DNA of 8,284 nt from Eggerthellaceae bacterium (GTDB lineage Bacteria > Actinomycetota > Coriobacteriia > Coriobacteriales > Eggerthellaceae). Shown here one piece after another: positions 1 through 8,284 of the stretch. Location: assembly GCA_900754495.1 (NCBI GenBank), contig CAAEDC010000041.1, forward strand, positions 1 to 8,284. Direction: 5' to 3'. The notes beneath the pieces are model-generated. The model did not search any database and was not told the origin of the DNA. It saw only the letters and a program-made list of their open reading frames with translations. Position numbers and translations under genes: made by a program. Each line of letters begins with the position of its first letter. The stretch's first letter is position 1.

Positions 1-1431
<1,431 letters not shown>

Positions 1432-1433
1432 TC

Positions 1434-2186
1434 ATGCCTGCCGAGCCGAAACCGGCTCCCACCGAGCGCGGTGCGTCCGATGAGGCCGAAAGGGAAGAGA
1501 TGACCATCGAGATCGAAGACGGCGACGCCGAGGCCAAGAAGGCCGGGCAAACCGCCGAAGAGACCAAGGCCGCCGAGGCGGAGCAGGAGCATGACGCTTC
1601 CGCCGCCGAGGAAGCCGAAGACGCCAAGGCGGAGGCCGGCTCCGAGGAGCCGGCCGAGGCCGAGGCCGCGCCCGAGGCGGACGCCGCCGCCAAGCTCCAG
1701 GAGGAGCTTGCCAAGGCGCAGGCTGACGCCAAGGAGTGGCAGGACAAGTTCATGCGCCTGCATGCCGAGTGGGACACCTACCGTCGCCGCACGGCCGAGC
1801 AGCGCGAGGCCGAGAAGGCTCGCGCCTCCGAGAAGCTCGTGACGGGCCTGCTGCCGGTCATCGACGACTTCGAGCGCACGATCAAGTACGCCACCGACAA
1901 CGGTGAGACGGGCCTGCTCGACGGCGTGCGCGCCGTGCACACCAAGCTCGTCGACGTGCTGGTGAAGGACGGGGTCGAGGTCATCGATCCCGCCGGCGAG
2001 GCGTTCGACGCCCTGCAGCACCAGGCGGTGGCGACGGTGCCCGACGACAAGGCCTTCGACGAGACGGTGCACGAGGTGTACCAGAAGGGCTACAAGCTGG
2101 GCGAGAAGGTGCTGCGGCCGGCCATGGTGACCGTCACCACCGGCGGCCCCAAGCGGCCCAAGGAAGAAGCCCCGGAGGAGGAGTAA
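1434..2186 (+). CDS. grpE: GrpE nucleotide exchange factor for DnaK
   Basis: Dimeric co-chaperone that opens the DnaK nucleotide cleft and releases ADP. The 250-residue protein has an Ala/Glu-rich, acidic, probably disordered N-terminal extension (about 1-85), then the long dimerising helix with DKFMRLHAEWDTYRRR (about 105-120). The beta-wing domain follows, with the GrpE signature from FDALQHQAVATVPDDK (starting near residue 191) to KGYKLGEKVLRPAMVTV. The tail is again charged. The start is only 2 nt after the dnaK stop, and AAGGAAGG (1417-1424) sits 9 nt upstream, inside the end of dnaK, so translational coupling is likely. An internal ATG at 1500 (residue 23) is preceded by AGGGA and is a possible alternative start. 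The protein is longer than E. coli GrpE (about 197 residues), mainly through the N-terminal extension. Confidence 0.96.
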   Translation: MPAEPKPAPTERGASDEAEREEMTIEIEDGDAEAKKAGQTAEETKAAEAEQEHDASAAEEAEDAKAEAGSEEPAEAEAAPEADAAAKLQEELAKAQADAKEWQDKFMRLHAEWDTYRRRTAEQREAEKARASEKLVTGLLPVIDDFERTIKYATDNGETGLLDGVRAVHTKLVDVLVKDGVEVIDPAGEAFDALQHQAVATVPDDKAFDETVHEVYQKGYKLGEKVLRPAMVTVTTGGPKRPKEEAPEEE

Positions 2187-2209
2187 GCCTCACGGCGTAG
2201 ATAGAACTG

Positions 2210-2246
2210 ACAGGCGAAGGCGGGCGTTGGGGTCCGCCTTCGCTGT
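2210..2246 (+). other. Perfect hairpin in the grpE-dnaJ gap, no U tract
   Basis: The arms GCGAAGGCGG (2214-2223) and CCGCCTTCGC (2234-2243) are exact reverse complements around a 10-nt loop. Allowing one bulged G at 2214, the stem extends to 13 pairs through ACAG (2210-2213) and CTGT (2243-2246). The following bases (AGAGGAGGATT) contain no T run, so this is not a classical intrinsic terminator, and the operon clearly continues. It could be a partial attenuator, an mRNA-stability or processing element, or a block on translation. It lies just upstream of a GAGGAGG motif (2248-2254). The inverted repeat is directly visible; the function is unknown. The 93-nt gap otherwise shows no gene and no convincing promoter. 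Confidence 0.55.
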
Positions 2247-2279
2247 AGAGGAGGATTCAAGAGAAAGGTGGTGGGAGGT

Positions 2280-3236
2280 ATGGCGGCTACTCCGGATTAC
2301 TACAAGATCCTCGGCGTGCCACGTACTGCCACGGCCGACGAGATAAAGAAGGCGTTCCGCAAGCTGGCGCGCAAGCACCATCCCGACGCCGGCGGCGACG
2401 AAGCCAAGTTCAAGGAGATCAACGAAGCCTACGAGGTGCTCTCCGACGACAAGAAGCGCAAGCTCTACGACCAGTACGGCACCGCCAGCGAGAACCAGAT
2501 CCCCCATGGCTGGGGCGGCTCGGTCAACGTCGACGACATCTTCGGAGGCGGCGGAGCGGGCGGCTTCGGCAGCTGGGCGGACATCCTGGAAAGCATCCGC
2601 CGCGGCGAGGGCGCGTTCGGAACCAACTGGGACTTCGACGGTTTCCAGGGCTTCGGCGGGCGCGGCGGCAACCGCGGCCCGCAGCCGCGCAAGGGCCAGG
2701 ACATGAACGTCACCCTCAACGTCACGTTCGACGAGGCGTTCCGCGGCGCGCAGAAGCGCGTCACCGTGCGCGTGCCCGGTAAATCGGAATCCGAGACGCT
2801 CGACGTGAAGATCCCCGCCGGCGCGGTCGACGGAGGCCGTCTGCGCTTCCGCGGCAAGGGCGGCGCGGGCCAGGCGGGCGGCCAGGCGGGCGACCTGCTG
2901 ATCACGACGCGCATCGAGCCGCATCCCTATTACGCGCGCGAGGGCGCCGACGTGGTGATGGACGTGCCGGTGAGCATCGCCGAGGCGGCGCTGGGCGCAA
3001 GCGTCGTGGTGCCGGCTCCCGATGGCACCAAGGTGCGCGTGAAGATCCCCGCGGGGACGCAGGACGGCGCCAAGCTGACCATCCGCGGCAAAGGCGCGCC
3101 GAAGGTGAAAGGCGAGGGAACGGGCGATCTGCGCATCGTCGTGAAGGTGGCCGTCCCGCGCACGATGAACGACAAGCAGCGCGCCGCCATGGAGGACTTT
3201 TTGGCGGCGACGACCGAGGAAGTGAGGTCATGGTGA
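2280..3236 (+). CDS. dnaJ: J-domain co-chaperone, class B (CbpA-like DnaJ without zinc finger)
   Basis: Stimulates DnaK ATP hydrolysis and delivers substrates. The 318-residue product has an N-terminal J domain (about 5-70) with the essential HPD at residues 34-36 and a Gly/Phe-rich linker containing [13 protein letters not shown]. Two C-terminal beta-barrel domains follow, each with a DnaJ-type IPAG repeat ([19 protein letters not shown] and [19 protein letters not shown]). The CxxCxGxG zinc finger of classical DnaJ is absent, and the protein has no cysteine at all. It is therefore a class B J-protein like CbpA or Thermus DnaJ. ATG 2280 is chosen because [13 protein letters not shown] matches the usual J-domain start. 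GGGAGG (2273-2278) is too close to serve it, so AAAGGTGG (2264-2271) may be the ribosome site. An upstream in-frame GTG at 2268 would add MVGG and is possible. The stop codon lies inside the start of hspR. Confidence 0.93.
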   Translation: MAATPDYYKILGVPRTATADEIKKAFRKLARKHHPDAGGDEAKFKEINEAYEVLSDDKKRKLYDQYGTASENQIPHGWGGSVNVDDIFGGGGAGGFGSWADILESIRRGEGAFGTNWDFDGFQGFGGRGGNRGPQPRKGQDMNVTLNVTFDEAFRGAQKRVTVRVPGKSESETLDVKIPAGAVDGGRLRFRGKGGAGQAGGQAGDLLITTRIEPHPYYAREGADVVMDVPVSIAEAALGASVVVPAPDGTKVRVKIPAGTQDGAKLTIRGKGAPKVKGEGTGDLRIVVKVAVPRTMNDKQRAAMEDFLAATTEEVRSW

Positions 3237-3616
3237 AAGACGACCGCACCGATCGCAACCGACCGTTGTACATGATCAGCGTGGCAGCGCAGCTGGCGGG
3301 CGTCCACCCGCAGACCTTGCGCGCGTACGAGCAGAAAGGCCTGGTGACGCCGCAGCGCACCAGCGGCAACACGCGCATGTACTCGCAGGCCGACATCGAG
3401 CGCCTCGAGCTCATCAACGAGCTCACCAACGAGGGCATCAACCTGGCCGGCGTGATCCGGATCCTCGATCTCAAGGGCCGTCTCGAGGAGCGCGACTCCG
3501 AGATCGACGACCTGCACAAGCGCGTGCGCCGTCTGGCCGACCGCGTCCACGAGCTCGAGACCCGCGCCGACGTCACCGCATTGGTCCGCGTGTCCGACAT
3601 CCCCCGCCTGATGTGA
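3230..3616 (+). CDS. hspR: HspR, MerR-type repressor of the heat-shock operon
   Basis: DNA-binding repressor of chaperone genes. The 128-residue protein has the MerR helix-turn-helix at about 14-34 ([22 protein letters not shown]) and the wing at about 38-51 ([15 protein letters not shown]). The HspR-typical [15 protein letters not shown] follows, and then a dimerising coiled coil (about 84-112, [18 protein letters not shown]). There is no effector-binding domain and no cysteine, as expected for HspR rather than a metal- or drug-sensing MerR protein. The ATG overlaps the dnaJ stop by 7 nt (ATGGTGA), indicating translational coupling. In Streptomyces HspR binds HAIR elements (CTTGAGT-N7-ACTCAAG) with DnaK as co-repressor and controls both the dnaK operon and clpB. 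Here both targets are in cis. No HAIR copy is seen in the window, so the main operator is presumably upstream of dnaK, outside it. Confidence 0.95.
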   Translation: MVKDDRTDRNRPLYMISVAAQLAGVHPQTLRAYEQKGLVTPQRTSGNTRMYSQADIERLELINELTNEGINLAGVIRILDLKGRLEERDSEIDDLHKRVRRLADRVHELETRADVTALVRVSDIPRLM

Positions 3617-3641
3617 GAAAGGGACGGTCGCTTTCTCGCAT
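3611..3641 (+). other. Hairpin at the hspR stop codon, no U tract
   Basis: The arms ATGTGAGAAAG (3611-3621) and CTTTCTCGCAT (3631-3641) pair over 11 positions with a single U-G wobble around a 9-nt loop. The 7-bp core next to the loop (GAGAAAG/CTTTCTC) is perfect. The left arm contains the last sense codon and stop codon of hspR. The bases after it are GC-rich (CCCGGGCG), so there is no U tract for a classical terminator. It may attenuate hspR-clpB read-through, mark an mRNA processing or stability boundary, or act as a DNA operator. It matches neither HAIR nor CIRCE (TTAGCACTC-N9-GAGTGCTAA), although it shares the 9-nt spacing of CIRCE. The rest of the gap to clpB (3642-3709) shows no convincing promoter. 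Confidence 0.5.
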
Positions 3642-3709
3642 CCCGGGCGTCCTCGTCGACGCTGCGAACGAAACGTGATTCTTCCCATATCGAATAGGAG
3701 GAACGTACC

Positions 3710-6430
<2,721 letters not shown>

Positions 6431-6452
6431 AGCGAGCTTTGCTTGATGGCTG

Positions 6453-6492
6453 AAGCGCCCGCGCCGGCACGTTCGCCGACGCGGGCGCTTTT
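6453..6492 (+). terminator. Strong intrinsic terminator after clpB
   Basis: An exact 11-bp inverted repeat, AAGCGCCCGCG (6453-6463) and CGCGGGCGCTT (6480-6490), continues inward past one C/A mismatch into a further 4-bp stem (CGGC/GCCG) with a 6-nt loop. The T run TTTT occupies 6489-6492 at the 3' foot. It begins 22 nt after the clpB stop and oriented this way ends the chaperone operon. The minus-strand equivalent has only two T at its foot, so the terminator is mainly one-directional. Confidence 0.88.
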
Positions 6493-6498
6493 GTGTAG

Positions 6499-6504
6499 TA
6501 GACT
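6499..6504 (+). promoter_or_regulatory. Candidate -10 box of a leaderless promoter
   Basis: TAGACT (6499-6504) fits the actinobacterial -10 pattern TANNNT and ends 6 nt before the ATG at 6511. Transcription would then start at or within a base or so of the A of the start codon. No Shine-Dalgarno sequence is present between the box and the ATG (the intervening bases are ACCCGC), which fits leaderless translation. No good -35 hexamer is visible at 16-18 nt; that region falls in the 3' arm of the preceding terminator. The call is an inference from motif and spacing. Confidence 0.5.
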
Positions 6505-6510
6505 ACCCGC

Positions 6511-6657
6511 ATGCGGAAAAAGAGGGAGAACATACGACGCAGCGTGCAGAACGCCGGATCGCCCGTGATGGCGTACGTCATCGTGCTGCTCTTCTTCATC
6601 TGCTTCCTCATCCTGCTTTGGGTGATCGTCGTGGGAACGAGGTTCCTCGTTGGATAG
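6511..6657 (+). CDS. Small single-span membrane protein, function unknown
   Basis: A 48-codon open frame in the gap between clpB and trkH. The N-terminus is strongly basic (MRKKRENIRR, six of ten residues Arg/Lys). One long hydrophobic helix follows at about residues 19-41 (core VIVLLFFICFLILLWVIVV), then a short tail ending TRFLVG. The positive-inside rule places the N-terminus in the cytoplasm. Third codon positions are about 85% G/C (41 of 48), like the neighbouring genes, which supports real coding. There is no ribosome site; a -10 box 6 nt upstream suggests a leaderless message. The gene lies 51 nt before trkH on the same strand and after the clpB terminator, so it is likely co-transcribed with trkH. 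I do not recognise a family. A role as a small accessory subunit of the transporter is only a possibility suggested by position. Confidence 0.68.
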   Translation: MRKKRENIRRSVQNAGSPVMAYVIVLLFFICFLILLWVIVVGTRFLVG

Positions 6658-6708
6658 GGCTGCGACGATGACCGGATCCGGAACAGCGGCGTAGGGCGGG
6701 GTCGTACC

Positions 6709-8250
6709 ATGTGGCAGCGATTCACCCTCAACGACGTGCGCACCATCGGCCATTACCTGGGCGTGTTGATCCTGTTCTTGGCGGCGGCCATGGCGGTGCC
6801 GTTCGTCGTGGCGTTGGCGTTCCAGGAGTGGAAGCCGGCCGCCAACTACCTTCTGTCCATCGGCATCTCGCTCATCCTGGGCTCGGCGCTGCGCCTGCTG
6901 CGCGTCGCCCCCGCGCGCCTTTCGCGCCGCCAGGCGCTTGCGGTCACCGGCTTCGCCTGGATCGTGCTGGCGTTCATGGCCGCCATCCCCCTGTACATGT
7001 CGGGGCACTTCAACCGGTTCGTCGACGCGCTGTTCGAAGGCGTGTCGGGCCTGACCACCACCGGTGCCAGCCTGGTTGTCGATCTCGACCATCTGTCTTT
7101 GGCGGACAACGTCTGGCGCTTCATGATGATCCTCCTCGGCGGTTTGGGGCTGATCGTCGTGGCGCTGGCGCTCGGCCTGTTCGGCAAGCGCTCGGGCGCG
7201 AGCCTGTACTCCTCCGAGGGCCGAAGCGACCACCTCGTCCCCAACGTGGTGCAGACGACGCAGTTCATCGCCAAGTTCGCCCTGCTGTTCATTCTTGCGG
7301 CGACCTGCATCCTCACGGTGGTCCTGACGTTCGCGGGCATCGAGCCGGTGCGCGCGGCGTTCCATTCGGTGTGCCTGTCCATCACCGCGTTCATGACCGG
7401 CGGCTTCACGCCGATGTCGCAAAGCGTCGTGTACTACCATTCGTTCCCGCTCGAGGTCGTCCTCATGCTGCTGATGATGGCGGGCTCCATCAGCTTCACG
7501 CTCCACGCCGAGCTGCGCAAGGGCCGCATCGGGGCGTTCTTCCGCGACATCGAGGTGCGTACGCTCATCATCTGGCTTGCCGTGGCGACCTGCGTCATGG
7601 CGGCGTCGCTGTCCGTGAGCCCCTCGTTCAACGACCTGCCCACCATGCTGCGCCGCGGCGTGTTCATGGTGGTGTCGTCGTTCTCCACCACGGGCCTTCA
7701 GAACATCACGACCAACCAGCTGGCGGGCGTGTTCTCGTCCGGCGCGTTCATCGCGCTCGCCGTCCTCATGGCGGTCGGTGGCAGCGCCGGATCCACCACC
7801 GGCGGCCTCAAGCTTCTGCGCATGGGCATCATGGCGAAGTCGATCGTGTCGACGATCCGCGAGGCGCTCGCGCCCGATTCGGCGCGCGTCGCGGTGACGT
7901 ATTACCGTCTGGGCCGCCGCCGCGTGTCGGCCGACATCGTCAAGGAGGCCATGACGGTGTTCGTGCTGTACGTGTCCACCTACACCATCGGCGCGCTGGT
8001 GGGCATCGCGCACGGCTACGACGCCATGCAGGCGATCTTCGAGTCGGTCGCCATAGCGTCCAACGGCGGCCTCACCTCGGGGTTGGTGGCGCCGGACATG
8101 CCGATCACGCTGGAGCTGTTCTACATCTTCGAGATGTGGGCGGGCCGTCTCGAGTTCGTGACGCTGCTGGCGCTGCTCGTCGAGGTGGTGGTGTCGGTGC
8201 TGCCCGCCAAGCTGAGGAACCGTCCCCGCAAGCAGGGGGTGTGGCAATGA
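6709..8250 (+). CDS. trkH: TrkH-family potassium uptake protein (membrane subunit)
   Basis: Integral membrane K+ translocation subunit, 513 residues, built from four membrane-pore-membrane repeats after extra N-terminal helices. The four pore/filter segments are visible: LTTTGAS (115-121), ITAFMTGGF (225-233), SFSTTGLQ (324-331) and ASNGGLTSG (450-458), each with a filter glycine. The gating-loop motif GGSAGSTTGG (357-366) is followed by LKLLRM, and the typical GRLEF lies near the C-terminus before a basic tail. These features identify the TrkH/KtrB superfamily, and the extra N-terminal helices favour TrkH over KtrB. The ribosome site is weak (GGGCGGGG about 8 nt upstream). Activity in this family needs a cytosolic RCK partner (TrkA), which is not visible in the window. 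The stop overlaps the start of the next gene (ATGA), implying coupled translation. Confidence 0.94.
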   Translation: MWQRFTLNDVRTIGHYLGVLILFLAAAMAVPFVVALAFQEWKPAANYLLSIGISLILGSALRLLRVAPARLSRRQALAVTGFAWIVLAFMAAIPLYMSGHFNRFVDALFEGVSGLTTTGASLVVDLDHLSLADNVWRFMMILLGGLGLIVVALALGLFGKRSGASLYSSEGRSDHLVPNVVQTTQFIAKFALLFILAATCILTVVLTFAGIEPVRAAFHSVCLSITAFMTGGFTPMSQSVVYYHSFPLEVVLMLLMMAGSISFTLHAELRKGRIGAFFRDIEVRTLIIWLAVATCVMAASLSVSPSFNDLPTMLRRGVFMVVSSFSTTGLQNITTNQLAGVFSSGAFIALAVLMAVGGSAGSTTGGLKLLRMGIMAKSIVSTIREALAPDSARVAVTYYRLGRRRVSADIVKEAMTVFVLYVSTYTIGALVGIAHGYDAMQAIFESVAIASNGGLTSGLVAPDMPITLELFYIFEMWAGRLEFVTLLALLVEVVVSVLPAKLRNRPRKQGVWQ

Positions 8251-8284
8251 TGCGTCTTGGCGAGGATCGCGCGCGCCGCGCGGC
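8247..8284 (+). CDS. Start of an unidentified gene coupled to trkH (3' end outside window)
   Basis: ATG 8247 overlaps the trkH stop in an ATGA junction and is preceded by AGGGGGTG (8234-8241) at about 5 nt spacing, a good ribosome site. A second in-frame ATG follows directly at 8250. Only twelve residues are visible, MMRLGEDRARRA. The position suggests a partner of TrkH, but a typical TrkA begins with a Rossmann strand such as MKIIIVGAG, which this does not resemble. The product is therefore left unassigned. Confidence 0.55.
   Translation, partial: MMRLGEDRARRA

Noticed and set aside
2198..2208. TAGATAGAACT as a possible -10 box ahead of dnaJ
   Set aside because: It does not satisfy TANNNT in either register, has no -35 partner, and the hairpin follows immediately.
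2255..2261. ATTCAAG, resembling half of a HAIR operator (ACTCAAG)
   Set aside because: The partner half-site 7 nt upstream reads CGCTGTA rather than CTTGAGT, so there is no inverted repeat.
3688..3693. TATCGA as a possible -10 box of a private clpB promoter
   Set aside because: Only a partial match to a -10 consensus, with no -35 hexamer at suitable spacing. Not enough to annotate.
6672..6681. 10-bp palindrome CCGGATCCGG in the gap before trkH
   Set aside because: No loop and no flanking symmetry. A palindrome of this length can arise by chance in GC-rich DNA, and nothing ties it to a regulator.
6668..6694. Eight-codon open frame (MTGSGTAA) just before trkH
   Set aside because: Too short, no ribosome site, and no run of regulatory codons that would suggest a leader peptide.

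Overview
The window is GC-rich DNA with strong G/C preference at third codon positions. It carries a heat-shock chaperone operon followed by a potassium-transport locus. The order dnaK-grpE-dnaJ-hspR-clpB, with an HspR (MerR-type) repressor inside the operon, points to a high-GC actinobacterium. My best guess is the Coriobacteriia (Eggerthella/Gordonibacter-like), but no rRNA or other taxonomic marker is present, so this is inference.

Region 1 (1-6430, + strand) is the chaperone operon. It holds the last three quarters of dnaK (5' end outside the window), grpE 2 nt downstream, a 93-nt gap with a perfect 10-bp hairpin, a zinc-finger-less J-protein gene, hspR overlapping it by 7 nt, a second 93-nt gap with an 11-bp hairpin, and full-length clpB. 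DnaK with its J-protein co-chaperone and the GrpE nucleotide exchange factor delivers aggregates to the ClpB disaggregase. HspR probably represses the whole set, using DnaK as co-repressor as described in Streptomyces. A very strong intrinsic terminator (6453-6492) closes the operon.

Region 2 (6493-8284, + strand) starts immediately after that terminator. A TANNNT -10 box lies 6 nt before the ATG of a 48-codon membrane-protein gene, which is the arrangement expected of a leaderless actinobacterial mRNA. A complete TrkH-type K+ translocation subunit gene follows, and then the first 12 codons of a gene whose start overlaps the trkH stop (ATGA).

Every real gene is on the + strand. The long minus-strand open frames, including one of more than 1100 codons across clpB, are GC-driven shadows. 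No gene-free stretch exceeds 300 nt. No RNA gene, mobile element or CRISPR array was seen. Most of the window is conserved housekeeping. The points most worth a second look are the leaderless small membrane gene beside trkH, its promoter packed against the clpB terminator, the class B J-protein and hspR in this operon order, and the two U-tract-less hairpins in the operon gaps.
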